Notes under the pieces: model-generated
The model's database searches: none
The model's input: the letters and a program-made list of their open reading frames with translations, nothing else
What the model was told of the DNA's origin: nothing
Program-made: the position numbers and the translations under genes
Source of the DNA: Pseudomonadota bacterium
GTDB taxonomy: Bacteria > Pseudomonadota > Gammaproteobacteria > Xanthomonadales > Xanthomonadaceae
Reading direction: 5' to 3'
DNA length: 64,000 nucleotides
Assembly (NCBI GenBank): GCA_021821195.1
Contig: JAKACT010000001.1
Coordinates: 682,001-746,000 of the forward strand
Part shown: in pieces, positions 38,711 through 53,605 of the stretch
How the letters are laid out: every line of letters starts with the position of its first letter
How positions within the stretch are numbered: the first letter of the stretch is position 1

Positions 38711-39172
38711 ATGAAACTGGCGTGGATACTCTGGCTGTCGCACGTGTTGCCGCAGCCGGCCGCAGATTCGCTGTGCCTGTCCACCACTGTCTACCTGGAA
38801 GCGCGCGACCAGTCCGTCCTTGGCCAGCAGGCCGTGGCGGAAGTCGCATTGCGCCGTCGCGACAGTGGCCTATGGGGTCACAACCTGTGCCAGGTGGTGA
38901 CCGCACGCAAGCAGTTCGCACCCACCATCGTCTCGCCGCAGACCCGCCTGTCCAATATCCAGGCGTGGTCGGAGGCAGTGGGTGTCGCGCTGGAATCCGA
39001 GCGCAACTGGGCGTTGCCGCGCGACCAGCGCAAGCTGGTGGTGCCCGGCGCCAGCCATTTCGCCGCCCACGCCATCGCCAGCCCGAGCTGGAACAGCGCC
39101 TTCCAGGTGGCAACCATCGGCGACCACACCTTCTATAAGGTACAGAGCCTGCGACCGGCCAAGCGCGGCTGA
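38711..39172 (+). CDS. SleB-type cell-wall hydrolase
   Basis: The 153-residue protein has a short hydrophobic N-terminus, possibly a weak signal peptide. A Hydrolase_2 (SleB) domain follows: LCLSTTVYLEARDQSVLGQQAVAEVALRR contains the catalytic Glu in YLEAR (about residue 31). WGHNLCQVVTARKQFAP and PGASHFAAHAI follow. SleB-family proteins are lytic transglycosylase-like enzymes acting on peptidoglycan or muropeptides. In proteobacteria they often serve in cell-wall remodelling. The AAGGAG before the ATG supports this start. Confidence 0.85.
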   Translation: MKLAWILWLSHVLPQPAADSLCLSTTVYLEARDQSVLGQQAVAEVALRRRDSGLWGHNLCQVVTARKQFAPTIVSPQTRLSNIQAWSEAVGVALESERNWALPRDQRKLVVPGASHFAAHAIASPSWNSAFQVATIGDHTFYKVQSLRPAKRG

Positions 39173-39267
39173 TCGAAACGCGCGGCACGCTGCGTTGCGC
39201 GCAGCGGCATCGACGCGGCGGTGCGGATTGCGGGATAGTCGTGGGCCTTCTCCAACGAGGCCACATG

Positions 39268-39879
39268 ATGAAGCTCTACAGTTCGCCGGGCGCCTGCTCG
39301 CTCACCGACCACATCGTCCTGCAGTGGATCGGCGCGCCGTTCGAAGTGCAGCTCGTCTCCCGCGAGCAACGCAACACCCCGGAGTTCCGTGCCATCAACC
39401 CCGCCGGCGCGGTACCGGCGCTGCAGGTAGGCGACTGGGTGCTGACCCAGAACTCGGCGATCCTGCACTACCTGACCGACCGCTTCCCCGAAGCCGGCCT
39501 GTGCGGCGACGGCAGCCCCGAAAGCCGCGCCGAGGTCAACCGCTGGCTGGCCTTCGTCAATGCCGACCTGCACCCGGCGTTCAAACCGCTGTTCGGCGCC
39601 ACCGCCTATCTCGAGGACCCGGCGCTGATCGCGAAGTCGCATGACGCCGCACGCAAGCAGCTGCGCGCGTTGTTCGAGCGCGCCGACGCCCAGCTGGCGG
39701 GGCGCGACTGGTTGGCCGGAAGCCGCTCGATCGCCGATCCCTACCTGTTCGTTGTCACCCAGTGGGCCAAGAAGACGGGGGTGGATCTGTCCGGCCTGGA
39801 CAACCTGGCCCGCTTCGACGCGCACATGGCCGCCGATGCCGGCGTGCAGGCGGCGATGAAGGCCGAAGGCCTGCTCTGA
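39268..39879 (+). CDS. Glutathione S-transferase
   Basis: The 203-residue protein has an N-terminal thioredoxin-like domain (MKLYSSPGACSLTDHIVLQW, with Cys10 and Ser11 at the usual beta-class catalytic site). NPAGAVPALQVGDWVLTQNSAILHYLTDRFP provides the cis-Pro and the Glu/Gln-Ser glutathione site. The all-helical C-terminal domain includes GRDWLAGSRSIADPYLFVV. Start 39268 gives the standard N-terminus, with GAGG 7 nt upstream; 39265 is one codon longer. The electrophilic substrate is unknown. A strong bidirectional terminator follows. Confidence 0.93.
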   Translation: MKLYSSPGACSLTDHIVLQWIGAPFEVQLVSREQRNTPEFRAINPAGAVPALQVGDWVLTQNSAILHYLTDRFPEAGLCGDGSPESRAEVNRWLAFVNADLHPAFKPLFGATAYLEDPALIAKSHDAARKQLRALFERADAQLAGRDWLAGSRSIADPYLFVVTQWAKKTGVDLSGLDNLARFDAHMAADAGVQAAMKAEGLL

Positions 39880-39900
39880 GCTCCCGCCGCCGCAAGACGA

Positions 39901-39928
39901 AAAAGGCCGCGTGCGAACGCGGCCTTTT
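39901..39928. terminator. Bidirectional terminator between GST and prpC
   Basis: AAAAGGCCGCGT and ACGCGGCCTTTT form a perfect 12-bp stem around GCGA, with A and T runs at the foot. It lies between convergent genes and serves both. Confidence 0.88.
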
Positions 39929-39946
39929 CCATGGATCGCAAGGACC

Positions 39947-41101
39947 TCAGCGCTGGTCGATCGGCACGAAGGTGCGGTCTTCCGGCCCGGTGTAGTTCGC
40001 GGACGGGCGGATGATCTTGCCGTCGATGCGCTGTTCGATCACGTGCGCGCTCCAACCGGAGGTGCGGGCGATCACGAACAGCGGGGTGAACATCGCGGTG
40101 GGCACGCCCATCATGTGGTAGCTGACCGCGCTGAACCAGTCGAGGTTGGGGAACATCTTCTTGATGTCCCACATCACCGACTCCAGGCGCTCGGCGATGT
40201 CGTACATCTTCGTGTTGCCCTGTTCCTCGGACAGATCCTTCGCGACCTGCTTGATCACCTTGTTGCGCGGATCCGACACGGTGTAGACCGGGTGGCCGAA
40301 ACCGATGACCACTTCCTTGCGCTCGACGCGGGCCTTGATGTCGGCCTCGGCCTCGTCCGGCGTCTCGTAGCGCTTCTGGATCTCGAACGCGACCTCGTTG
40401 GCGCCACCGTGCTTGGGCCCGCGCAGCGCACCGATGCCGCCAGCGATGCAGGAATGCATGTCGCTGCCGGTGCCGGCGATCACGCGGCAGGTGAAGGTGG
40501 AGGCGTTGAACTCGTGCTCGGCGTACAGGATCAGCGAGGTGTGCATCGCCCGCACCCACGATTCCGGCGGCGGCTCGCCGTGCAGCAGGTGCAGGAAGTG
40601 GCCGCCGATGGAATCGTCATCGGTCTCGACGTCGATGACCCGGCCGTTGTGGCTGTAGTGGTACCAGTACAGCAACATCGAACCCAGGCTGGCCATCAGC
40701 TTGTCGGCGATGTCGCGCGCGCCCGGATGGTTGTGGTCGTCCTTCTCCGGCGACACGCAGCCCAGCACGGACACGCCGGTGCGCATCACGTCCATCGGGT
40801 GCGCCGACGGCGGCAGTTCCTCCAGCGCGGCCTTGACCGCCGCGGGGATGCCGCGCAGCGACTTCAGCTTGGCTTTGTAAGCACGCAGCTCGGCCCGGTT
40901 CGGCAGCTTGCCGTGCACCAGCAGGTGGGCGATTTCCTCGAACTCGCTGGTGGTGGCCAGGTCCAGGATGTCGTAGCCGCGATAGTGCAGGTCGTTGCCG
41001 CTGCGACCGACGGTGCACAGCGCGGTGTTGCCGGCGGCGGTGCCGCTCAGGGCGACGGATTTCTTCGGCTTGAACGTGGGGGTTGCGGTCTGTTCGCTCA
41101 T
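39947..41101 (-). CDS. prpC: 2-methylcitrate synthase
   Basis: The 384-residue citrate synthase-family protein condenses propionyl-CoA with oxaloacetate in the methylcitrate cycle. Signatures are [67 protein letters not shown] with the catalytic His, and the conserved [13 protein letters not shown]. Length and the absence of the longer N-terminal domain of type II citrate synthase, plus linkage to prpB 16 bp upstream, make PrpC the clear choice. No acnD, prpD or prpF follows. The start at 41101 leaves the normal short N-terminus. Confidence 0.95.
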   Translation of the reverse strand: MSEQTATPTFKPKKSVALSGTAAGNTALCTVGRSGNDLHYRGYDILDLATTSEFEEIAHLLVHGKLPNRAELRAYKAKLKSLRGIPAAVKAALEELPPSAHPMDVMRTGVSVLGCVSPEKDDHNHPGARDIADKLMASLGSMLLYWYHYSHNGRVIDVETDDDSIGGHFLHLLHGEPPPESWVRAMHTSLILYAEHEFNASTFTCRVIAGTGSDMHSCIAGGIGALRGPKHGGANEVAFEIQKRYETPDEAEADIKARVERKEVVIGFGHPVYTVSDPRNKVIKQVAKDLSEEQGNTKMYDIAERLESVMWDIKKMFPNLDWFSAVSYHMMGVPTAMFTPLFVIARTSGWSAHVIEQRIDGKIIRPSANYTGPEDRTFVPIDQR

Positions 41102-41117
41102 CGATGTGTCCTCCGGC

Positions 41118-41999
41118 TTATTTCGTCTGCGCAAACAGCGTGTCGAGCTTGTCCTCGTAGGCGTGGTAGCCCAGGAAGTCGTACAGCTCGGCGCGGGTCT
41201 GCAGGGTGTCGATGATGTTCTTCTGGGTGCCTTCGCGGCGCACCGTCTCGTAGAAATGCAGCGCCGCCTTGTTCATCGCGCGGTACGCGCCGCAGCAGTA
41301 CAAGGCGATGTCGACGCCGGCTTCGCGCAGCTCGTCGGTGGTGAAGAACGGCGTGCTGCCGAACTCGGTCAGGTTGGCGAGGATCGGCACCTGCACCGCC
41401 GCCTTGAACTTGCGGTAGTCGTCCAGCGTCCTCATCGCCTCGGGGAAGATCATGTCGGCACCCGCCTCGACGTAGGCCACCGCGCGCTCGATGGCGCTGT
41501 CGATGCCCTCCACCGCGGCCGCGTCGGTGCGCGCCATGATCACGAAGCCGGCATCGGTGCGCGCGTCCACCGCCGCCTTCACCCGGTCGACCATCTCGTC
41601 CTTCGTCACCACTTCCTTGCCGGGACGATGGCCGCAGCGCTTCTGCCCGACCTGGTCTTCCATGTGCACGGCGGCCACGCCGACGCGTTCGAAATTACGA
41701 ATGGTGCGGCCGATGTTGAACGCCCCGCCCCAGCCGGTATCGATGTCCACCAGCAGCGGCATGCCGGTGGCGTCCACGATCCGGCGCGCGTCGGTGAGCA
41801 CGTCTTCCATGGTGCTGATGCCGAGGTCGGGCATGCCCAGCGAATTGGCCGCCACGCCGCCACCGGACAGGTACAGCGCGCGGTAGCCGGTGCGCTTGGC
41901 CATCAGGCCGGCGTAGGCGGTGATGGCGCCCATCACCTGCAGGGGGGTTTCTTCATTCAGTGCCGCGCGAAAGCGCGCACCGGCGGATTGCGTGTCCAT
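41118..41999 (-). CDS. prpB: 2-methylisocitrate lyase
   Basis: The 293-residue enzyme of the isocitrate lyase superfamily cleaves 2-methylisocitrate to pyruvate and succinate. The family motif [13 protein letters not shown] carries the catalytic Cys at about residue 123. [16 protein letters not shown] and [19 protein letters not shown] supply the metal and substrate residues. PrpB is shorter than AceA, and the length here fits PrpB. AAGGAGA lies at ideal distance from the ATG at 41999. It is the first gene of a two-gene prpBC operon, and no PrpR-type regulator is seen beside it. Confidence 0.95.
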   Translation of the reverse strand: MDTQSAGARFRAALNEETPLQVMGAITAYAGLMAKRTGYRALYLSGGGVAANSLGMPDLGISTMEDVLTDARRIVDATGMPLLVDIDTGWGGAFNIGRTIRNFERVGVAAVHMEDQVGQKRCGHRPGKEVVTKDEMVDRVKAAVDARTDAGFVIMARTDAAAVEGIDSAIERAVAYVEAGADMIFPEAMRTLDDYRKFKAAVQVPILANLTEFGSTPFFTTDELREAGVDIALYCCGAYRAMNKAALHFYETVRREGTQKNIIDTLQTRAELYDFLGYHAYEDKLDTLFAQTK

Positions 42000-42050
42000 G
42001 GCCTCTCCTTGCGAATCGTGCATTTTAACGCGGGCACCGGCGGCTGCCGG

Positions 42051-42078
42051 AAACGAAAACGCCGGGCAGGGCCCGGCG
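42051..42078 (-). terminator. Intrinsic terminator of mdh
   Basis: CGCCGGGC and GCCCGGCG form an 8-bp stem around AGG. On the minus strand it is followed by TTTTCGTTT. It starts 26 bp beyond the mdh stop and lies upstream of the prpB start. Confidence 0.78.
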
Positions 42079-42104
42079 CTTCGTGGCTCGTGATGGCATA
42101 CCGC

Positions 42105-43088
<984 letters not shown>

Positions 43089-43159
43089 CGTGGTATCTCC
43101 TGTGTGACGGGCCGCGGCCCGCCGTCTAGCGATTCATGGGGATGGCGAAGCGGGACGCC

Positions 43160-44365
43160 TCAGGCCAGCTCGGCAAAGAACTCCTGGAATCGTGCCAGGC
43201 CGGGGGCCAACTGCGGCGTCGGGCAAGTGTAGCTGATGCGCAGCGCCTTCGGCTCGCCGAAGGCCGAGCCCGGCACGCAGGCCACGCCCTTGGCCTCCAG
43301 CAGCGCGTTGCAGAAGTCGACGTCGTTGCCGATCTTCGCGCCGCTCGGGACATGGGTCTTGCCGAACGCGCAGCTGATGTCCGGGAACACGTAGAAGGCA
43401 CCCTGCGGGCGCGGGCAGACCACGCCGGGAATGGCGTCCATCACCGCCATGACCTGGTCGCGCTTGGCCTGGAACTCCACGCGCTTCTGCTCCGGGACAT
43501 CCTGTGGGCCGGTCAGCGCGGCGATGCCGGCGGCATTGACCACTTCCGGCACGTTGGTGATGTGGTTGGAATTCAGCGTCACCAGCGCCTTGGCCACCGC
43601 CTCCGGCCCGACCATGAAGCCCAGGCGCCAGCCCGGCATGCCGTAGGTCTTGGACAGCGAGTCGAGGAAGATCACGCGGTCGCGCAGTTCCGGACGGGCA
43701 AGCACGAAGTTGTAGTACTCCAGCCCGTCGAACAGCATGCGGTTGTAGATGTCGTCGGTGATGATCCAGGTGTCCGGATACTTCACCAGCACATCCGCCA
43801 GCGCGATGATCTCGTCCCTGGTATAGACCATGCCCGTCGGGTTGGACGGATTGTTGAACAGGAACACCTTCGGCTTCGATGCCATCGCCTCGTCCAGCTG
43901 CTGCGGGGTCAGCTTGTAGTGCTGGCTGGCCGGGCACGGCAGCAGCTGGATCTTCGCGTTGACGATCTCGGCGATGTCCACGTAGCTGGTCCAGTACGGC
44001 GCCGGGAAGGCGATGGTGTCGCCCTCGTCCAGCAGCGCTTCGGCCAGGTTGTAGATCACGTGCTTGGCGCCGATGCCGGTGGCGCAGTTGGCGCGGGTGT
44101 AGCCGGTCAGGCCGATCTGTTCGATGTGCTGCAGCAGGGCATCCAGCAGCGCGTCCGGGCCGCGGTTGCTGCCGTACTGGCCGCTGTCCTTGTCCACCGC
44201 TTGGCGCGCGGCCTCGTACACGTGCGGGCCGGGCAGGAAGTTGGGGACGCCGATGGAGAAGCTGATGATGTCGCGGCCTTCGGCCTTGAGCCGCTTGGCC
44301 TTTTCCGCGACCTGCATGATCACGCTGGGCTTGGCGCGGCTCATGCGCTGGGCGAGCTGAGGCAT
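43160..44365 (-). CDS. Class I pyridoxal-phosphate aminotransferase
   Basis: The 401-residue enzyme has fold-type I aminotransferase motifs: FSIGVPNFLPGPHV, FNNPSNPTGMVYT, ITDDIYNRMLFDG, and the PLP-binding lysine in SLSKTYGMPGWRLGFMVG (about residue 235). The C-terminal Arg lies in KALRISYTCPTP. It resembles bacterial aspartate aminotransferases of subgroup I-beta, though related enzymes act on alanine, tyrosine or kynurenine, so the amino donor is unproved. The proximity of malate dehydrogenase suits aspartate-oxaloacetate exchange but is not proof. Confidence 0.92.
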   Translation of the reverse strand: MPQLAQRMSRAKPSVIMQVAEKAKRLKAEGRDIISFSIGVPNFLPGPHVYEAARQAVDKDSGQYGSNRGPDALLDALLQHIEQIGLTGYTRANCATGIGAKHVIYNLAEALLDEGDTIAFPAPYWTSYVDIAEIVNAKIQLLPCPASQHYKLTPQQLDEAMASKPKVFLFNNPSNPTGMVYTRDEIIALADVLVKYPDTWIITDDIYNRMLFDGLEYYNFVLARPELRDRVIFLDSLSKTYGMPGWRLGFMVGPEAVAKALVTLNSNHITNVPEVVNAAGIAALTGPQDVPEQKRVEFQAKRDQVMAVMDAIPGVVCPRPQGAFYVFPDISCAFGKTHVPSGAKIGNDVDFCNALLEAKGVACVPGSAFGEPKALRISYTCPTPQLAPGLARFQEFFAELA

Positions 44366-44620
44366 CGTGGGGAACCTCGAAAAATGGCCGCGGATGCGGC
44401 AATGGACGTGGGCGAATAACCCCTTGATGTTAGCACAGCGCCCCGCCCCGGCCGTGCCCCACCGATGCCCGGAAACCCAGTCGCCCCGGTGCTTGTAGCC
44501 GCGGCCGCAGCTGCCGGCGGACCTGCGCGCCGGGGCCCCGGTCGCGCAGCGGTGCAGCTGCTTGCGCGATACAACCCGGCGGCGTGGCGACGACCGCGCC
44601 GCGCCGCCGGCAACAAGCCG

Positions 44621-45115
44621 TCAGGCGGCCAGGATCTTGTTCCACTCCGCCACGCGGTCGGCCTTGGCGGCCAGCGCGGCATCGGCGTCACCCTCGATCT
44701 TCACCGACTTGATGACGTCGCCCTGCTGGACGGCATCGACCACCTCGATCCCTTCGATCACCTTGCCGAACACGGTGTGCTTGCCGTCCAGCCAGCCGCA
44801 GGGCACATGGGTGATGAAGAACTGGCTGCCGTTGGTGTTGGGGCCGGCGTTGGCCATCGACAGGACGCCGCGCTCGTGGCCGAGGCCGTTGTTCGCCTCG
44901 TCCTCGAAGCGGTAGCCGGGGCCGCCGCGGCCGGAGCCCTCGGGGCAGCCGCCCTGGATCATGAAATCGGCGATCACGCGGTGGAAGTTCAGGCCGTCGT
45001 AGAAGCCGCGCTTCGCCAGGTTGACGAAATTGGCCACCGTCAGCGGGGCCTTGTCGGCGGCGAGCTCGACCTTGATCAGGCCGCGGTCGGTGTCGAAATT
45101 GGCGATTAGGCTCAT
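44621..45115 (-). CDS. ppiB: Cytoplasmic peptidyl-prolyl cis-trans isomerase, cyclophilin type
   Basis: The 164-residue cyclophilin has the core [31 protein letters not shown], which carries the catalytic Arg and the FMIQGG motif. It continues with [44 protein letters not shown]. No signal peptide is present, and the length equals E. coli PpiB (164). The ATG at 45115 has GGAG about 9 nt upstream. The alternative at 45124 would have GGAG touching it, so it is less likely. The gene diverges from typA across 127 bp with an AT-rich promoter core. Confidence 0.94.
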   Translation of the reverse strand: MSLIANFDTDRGLIKVELAADKAPLTVANFVNLAKRGFYDGLNFHRVIADFMIQGGCPEGSGRGGPGYRFEDEANNGLGHERGVLSMANAGPNTNGSQFFITHVPCGWLDGKHTVFGKVIEGIEVVDAVQQGDVIKSVKIEGDADAALAAKADRVAEWNKILAA

Positions 45116-45156
45116 TTTGTTCATCTCCGGATGCCCGGGCGGGCACATGAACCCTA

Positions 45157-45162
45157 TATAAT
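45157..45162 (+). promoter_or_regulatory. TATAAT core in the typA/ppiB divergent spacer
   Basis: A perfect TATAAT lies within TATATAATAG, the only AT-rich patch in the spacer. The complementary strand also offers TATTAT towards ppiB. No convincing -35 was found for either direction, so assignment to typA, ppiB or both is open. Confidence 0.4.
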
Positions 45163-45242
45163 AGCCGGCTTCCCATCCGTCATTTCCGCGCCCTGCCGTC
45201 TCGTAGACGGTACCCGGGTGCGGTTTCCACGAGCCCCTCCGA

Positions 45243-47072
<1,830 letters not shown>

Positions 47073-47087
47073 CCCGCGGCCTGCCGC

Positions 47088-47630
47088 ATGAGCGTCTTCC
47101 TGGGCTGGCTGCCGGATGCGGCCACGCAGGCCGCGCTGGCCGACCTCCGCCTGCGGGTGGAGGCGGCGTTGCCTGCCGACGCGCCGCGCCACGACTGGCG
47201 CAGGCCGGCGCAGTGGCACATGACCCTGCGCTACCTCGGCGAGCGCATCGACGAAGCGCAGCGCGCACGCATCGAATCGGCGATGGCCGGGTTCGCGGCC
47301 GCAATCGCGCCGGCCGGCGCCTCGATCATCGGCGCCCAGTACTGGCCGCATGCGCGCGTGCTGGTGGCGAAGATCGACGCTTCGCCCGCGCTGAAGGCGC
47401 TGTTGAAGCAACTGGAAGCCGAGGCGCAAGGCAGCGGTTTCATGAAGGAGCGCACGCAGACCGCGCACGTCACCCTCGCCTACCTGCCACGCGGCGCCAC
47501 GCCGCCGGTATTGGCCGGCCTCGACGCCAACATCCCGCTGCAGGTCGGGAGGATCGACCTGCTGCAGACTGTCCCGGGCGGTTACGACGCCCTTGCTTCG
47601 TGGCCGCTGGCCGGCCGGGGCGAGGCATGA
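47088..47630 (+). CDS. thpR: RNA 2',3'-cyclic phosphodiesterase (2H phosphoesterase)
   Basis: The 180-residue protein starts MSVFLGWLPDAATQAAL and carries the two HxT signatures of the 2H superfamily: QWHMTLRYLGER (about residue 45) and TAHVTLAYLPRG (about residue 127). Length matches ThpR/LigT (about 175-190). The enzyme opens 2',3'-cyclic phosphates on RNA and can ligate tRNA halves in vitro. Its stop overlaps the start of the next membrane-protein gene (ATGA), so the two are coupled. Confidence 0.92.
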   Translation: MSVFLGWLPDAATQAALADLRLRVEAALPADAPRHDWRRPAQWHMTLRYLGERIDEAQRARIESAMAGFAAAIAPAGASIIGAQYWPHARVLVAKIDASPALKALLKQLEAEAQGSGFMKERTQTAHVTLAYLPRGATPPVLAGLDANIPLQVGRIDLLQTVPGGYDALASWPLAGRGEA

Positions 47631-48091
47631 TCGCCGGCCCGCGCGCCAGCGCCGCCGAAGCGCATCGTGGCCTGCATGCAGTGGCGCTGTTCGAAGCGGC
47701 CAAGGGCGTGTTGGCCCTACTGGCGGCCACCGGGATGGAGTGGTTGGGCCCGGTGCCGCTGCAGCGCGCACTGGATGCCCTGCTGGCGCTGCTGCACCTG
47801 GACCCCGCGCACGGCAGCCCGACGTGGCTGGCGCATGCGCTCAATCCCGATGCCGTGCACCTGGCCGCGGCGGTTGCCGTGCTGTACGGCGCGGTGCGCC
47901 TTGCCGAGGCCTGGGGGCTGTGGCGCGCCAAGGCCTGGGCGTCATGGCTGGGCCTGTCCGCAGCCCTATACCTGCCGTTCGACCTGTATGCCTTCGCCCT
48001 GCATCGCCACTGGCTGGAAGCAGCGGCCGTGGTGATCAACCTGGTGGTGGTCTGGGTCCTGGCGCGCGACTTGTTCAAGCGGCGCCGCTGA
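47627..48091 (+). CDS. DUF2127-family membrane protein
   Basis: The 154-residue protein has four predicted transmembrane helices (GLHAVALFEAAKGVLALLAA; DAVHLAAAVAVLYGAVRLAEAW; WASWLGLSAALYLPFDLYAFA; WLEAAAVVINLVVVWVLA) and a basic C-terminus FKRRR. The GLHAVALFEAAKG opening and the WL...LYLPFDLY motif match DUF2127, whose function is unknown. It overlaps thpR by four bases. Confidence 0.82.
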   Translation: MIAGPRASAAEAHRGLHAVALFEAAKGVLALLAATGMEWLGPVPLQRALDALLALLHLDPAHGSPTWLAHALNPDAVHLAAAVAVLYGAVRLAEAWGLWRAKAWASWLGLSAALYLPFDLYAFALHRHWLEAAAVVINLVVVWVLARDLFKRRR

Positions 48092-48152
48092 GGCGGATTG
48101 CCCGCAGCGCCGGGGCGGGCGATGCTTGCGCGTCCTTCCGGGAGTCCCGCCG

Positions 48153-49760
<1,608 letters not shown>

Positions 49761-49772
49761 CCCACGCCCTGC

Positions 49773-49806
49773 CGGGGTTCGCTCCGCCGAATGCGGAGCG
49801 GCCCCG
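49773..49806. terminator. Hairpin between amidase and DAHP synthase genes
   Basis: CGCTCCGC and GCGGAGCG pair around CGAAT, extended by CGGGG/CCCCG across a small bulge. It lies between convergent stops 12 bp away on each side. T-runs are short. Confidence 0.6.
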
Positions 49807-49817
49807 TGGCGCGTTTC

Positions 49818-51206
<1,389 letters not shown>

Positions 51207-51267
51207 CGAGGCGGAACCGGGATCTGCTGCATTGCATCATCACGCCCCGGAACCGTGACCGCAACCG

Positions 51268-51786
51268 TTACCTGCGGAACCGATGGGAATGGCGATGCAG
51301 GAATCCGGCATACAGCGCGCCGAAGCCCAGCACGACGAACCATAGCAGCGCCCACATCGGCATCGACAGGCCGAGGAACTGCCAGTCGATGCTGCTGCAA
51401 TCACCGGTGGCCTGCAGCACCTTGCGCGCCGCGCCCAGCCACGAGTGCTGCTCGACGATGAAGTTCAGGCCCGGTCCGCAGCTGGGCAGCTCGGGCGGAT
51501 TCAGCTGTACCCAGCTGTGCCGGCCCGCGTAGCCCATGCCGGCGGCGGCGGCGGCGAACGCCAGCACGCCCCATGCCTTGCGCGCGCTTGCCGCACGCGG
51601 CGCATGCATCGCCCCCAGCAGGAACACCAGCCCGAGCGCGGCGAAACAGATGCGCTGGAAGATGCAGAACGGGCAAGGCTGGATGCCCAACTGGAACTGC
51701 ACGTAGAACGCATAACCCAGCAGCGCCGCGCAGATGACGAAACCAAACAGGAACTGTTGGCGGAACGACCAGCGGAACGGGTTCAT
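51268..51786 (-). CDS. dsbB: Disulfide bond formation protein B
   Basis: The 172-residue protein has four transmembrane helices. The first redox pair is CPFC in QPCPFCIFQRI (about residue 38). The second pair is in the large periplasmic loop, Cys in ELPSCGPGL and GDCSSIDW (about residues 105 and 130). DsbB reoxidises periplasmic DsbA using ubiquinone. Length and layout are standard. It lies directly downstream of the ribosomal cluster on the same strand but beyond the rplQ terminator. Confidence 0.95.
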   Translation of the reverse strand: MNPFRWSFRQQFLFGFVICAALLGYAFYVQFQLGIQPCPFCIFQRICFAALGLVFLLGAMHAPRAASARKAWGVLAFAAAAAGMGYAGRHSWVQLNPPELPSCGPGLNFIVEQHSWLGAARKVLQATGDCSSIDWQFLGLSMPMWALLWFVVLGFGALYAGFLHRHSHRFRR

Positions 51787-51831
51787 GCGCGCGCCTTCGA
51801 AGGATCCGTTCGATTATGGCGCAGCCGGCCC

Positions 51832-51860
51832 AAAAACGAAAAACCCCGGCATCGCCGGGG
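51832..51860 (-). terminator. Intrinsic terminator of the alpha operon after rplQ
   Basis: CCCCGGC and GCCGGGG pair around ATC. On the minus strand the stem is followed by TTTTTCGTTTTT. It lies 30 bp beyond the rplQ stop and closes the ribosomal protein cluster. Confidence 0.85.
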
Positions 51861-51890
51861 CTTTTCATTGCATCGCTGCAGCGTGCCTGG

Positions 51891-52262
51891 TTACTCGGCG
51901 GCCTGCGGGCGGTCCACCAGCTCGACGTACGCCATCGGCGCGTTGTCGCCGGCGCGGAAACCGCACTTCAGGATGCGCAGGTAACCACCCGGGCGCTGCG
52001 CGTAGCGCGGGCCCAGCACGGTGAACAGCGTACCCACCGCTTCCTTGTCGCGCAGGCGCGAGAACGCCAGGCGACGGTTGGCCACGCCATCGGTCTTGGC
52101 CAGGGTGATCAGCGGCTCGGCGACGCGGCGCAGTTCCTTGGCCTTCGGCAGGGTGGTGCGGATGATTTCGTTCTTGATCAGCGAGGCCGCCATGTTGGAG
52201 AACATCGCGCCGCGGTGGGCGCTGGTGCGGTTGAACTTGCGGCCGGATTTCTGGTGACGCAT
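51891..52262 (-). CDS. rplQ: 50S ribosomal protein L17
   Basis: The 123-residue protein starts [28 protein letters not shown], the conserved L17 N-terminus, and contains [31 protein letters not shown]17 lines the exit-tunnel side of the 50S subunit. It is normally the last gene of the alpha operon, and so it is here. An unusual 291-bp spacer separates it from rpoA, while a clear terminator follows it. Confidence 0.97.
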   Translation of the reverse strand: MRHQKSGRKFNRTSAHRGAMFSNMAASLIKNEIIRTTLPKAKELRRVAEPLITLAKTDGVANRRLAFSRLRDKEAVGTLFTVLGPRYAQRPGGYLRILKCGFRAGDNAPMAYVELVDRPQAAE

Positions 52263-52553
52263 GGCGTTGGATTCCTAGAAGGTGGAAGGTTGGATCTGTT
52301 GGACTTCGCTGTCGCCATCCAGGCGTTGACGCTGCGGACTGCGGTTGGCCCTGTCCGATCCGTTCCGTGGACCGGAGCGCCGCGGGGTGTGCCCCGTCGG
52401 CGGTGTTGCGGAAATTGCGAGTTTCGATGAGAGCCAGCGCGAAAAGCCGGGGCCGCAGCTCTCGCCGCGATTGCATCCCCAGCCCTCGCGCATGGCGCCC
52501 GGGCGTCCGTCACCGGGCGAACTGCCGTCAAGGCAGTTCGCCGCAGCGGCGAC
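52263..52553. other. Long rpoA-rplQ spacer with hairpins
   Basis: The spacer shows no coding frame. A perfect hairpin (GCGAACTGCC/GGCAGTTCGC around GTCAA, 52517-52541) lies 12 bp beyond the rpoA stop. A GCCCGG...CCGGGC pair lies just beside it. No T-run follows, so it may be an attenuator, a processing site or an mRNA end rather than a full terminator. Confidence 0.55.
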
Positions 52554-53552
52554 TTACCCCATCATGCCGTGGGCGGAAACACCGGCCGGCGGCCAGTTCT
52601 CCAGCTTCATGCCCAGCGACAGGCCCTTCTGGGCCAGCACTTCCTTGATCTCGGTGAGCGACTTCTTGCCGAGGTTGGGGGTCTTGAGCAGTTCCACTTC
52701 GGTCTTCTGGATCAGGTCGCCGATGTAGTAGATGCTCTCGGCCTTGAGACAGTTGGCCGAACGCACGGTCAGCTCGAGGTCGTCGATCGGACGCAGCAGC
52801 AGCGGATCGACGCCGGTGCTGGCCTGCGGCTTGGCGCCGCGGTCGCGGTGGGTGAAATCACCGAACACCGACAGCTGGTCGGTGAGGATGTCGGCGGCGG
52901 TGCGCACGGCTTCCTCGGCATCGATGGTGCCGTTGGTCTCGATGTCCAGCACCAGCTTGTCCAGGTCGGTGCGCTGCTCGACGCGCGCGGCTTCCACCGC
53001 GTAGGCGACGCGACGGACCGGCGAGAACGACGCGTCCAGCATCAGCCGGCCGATCGTGCGGGTTTCCTCGTCCGGACGACGGCGCGCGGCAGCCGGCTGG
53101 TAGCCGAAACCGCGGCTGATGGTGAGGCGCATGTTCAGCGCCACGTCCTTGGTCAGGTTGGCGACCACGTGGTCGGGGTTCAGCACCTCGACGTTGTGGC
53201 TGGTCTTGATGTCGCCGGCGGTGACGACGCCCGGGCCCTGCTTCTTCAGCTCCAGGGTGTCGGTGTCGCCGCTGTGCATGCGGATGGCGACGTCCTTGAG
53301 GTTCAACAGGACTTCGAGCACGTCCTCCTGCAGGCCTTCGACCGTGGTGTACTCATGCAGCACGCCATCGATCTCGACTTCGGTGATCGCGAAGCCGGGG
53401 ATCGAGGACAGCAGCACGCGACGCAGCGCATTGCCGAGGGTATGGCCGTAGCCGCGTTCCAGCGGCTCGATCACGACCTTGGCGCGGTTGTCGGTGATGC
53501 GCTCGATCTGCGGTCCGCGCGGACGCAGGACTTGGGTGGCGGTAACCGTCAT
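52554..53552 (-). CDS. rpoA: RNA polymerase alpha subunit
   Basis: The 332-residue protein has an N-terminal dimerisation domain ([35 protein letters not shown]). A linker follows, then the C-terminal DNA/activator-binding domain ([43 protein letters not shown]). The start at 53552 gives the standard N-terminus; the upstream extension reads through the rpsD spacer. It lies in the alpha operon after rpsD, with 53 bp between. Confidence 0.98.
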   Translation of the reverse strand: MTVTATQVLRPRGPQIERITDNRAKVVIEPLERGYGHTLGNALRRVLLSSIPGFAITEVEIDGVLHEYTTVEGLQEDVLEVLLNLKDVAIRMHSGDTDTLELKKQGPGVVTAGDIKTSHNVEVLNPDHVVANLTKDVALNMRLTISRGFGYQPAAARRRPDEETRTIGRLMLDASFSPVRRVAYAVEAARVEQRTDLDKLVLDIETNGTIDAEEAVRTAADILTDQLSVFGDFTHRDRGAKPQASTGVDPLLLRPIDDLELTVRSANCLKAESIYYIGDLIQKTEVELLKTPNLGKKSLTEIKEVLAQKGLSLGMKLENWPPAGVSAHGMMG

Positions 53553-53605
53553 TCGTGGTGTCTCCTGCTGGCCTGCGCCGGGGGGCGCAGGCCGGTGGCA
53601 ATGGC

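Noticed and set aside
45180-45240. A tRNA-like stretch upstream of typA (GTCTCGTAGACGG...GGTTTCCACGAG)
   Set aside because: No complete cloverleaf can be drawn; the acceptor and T arms do not pair.
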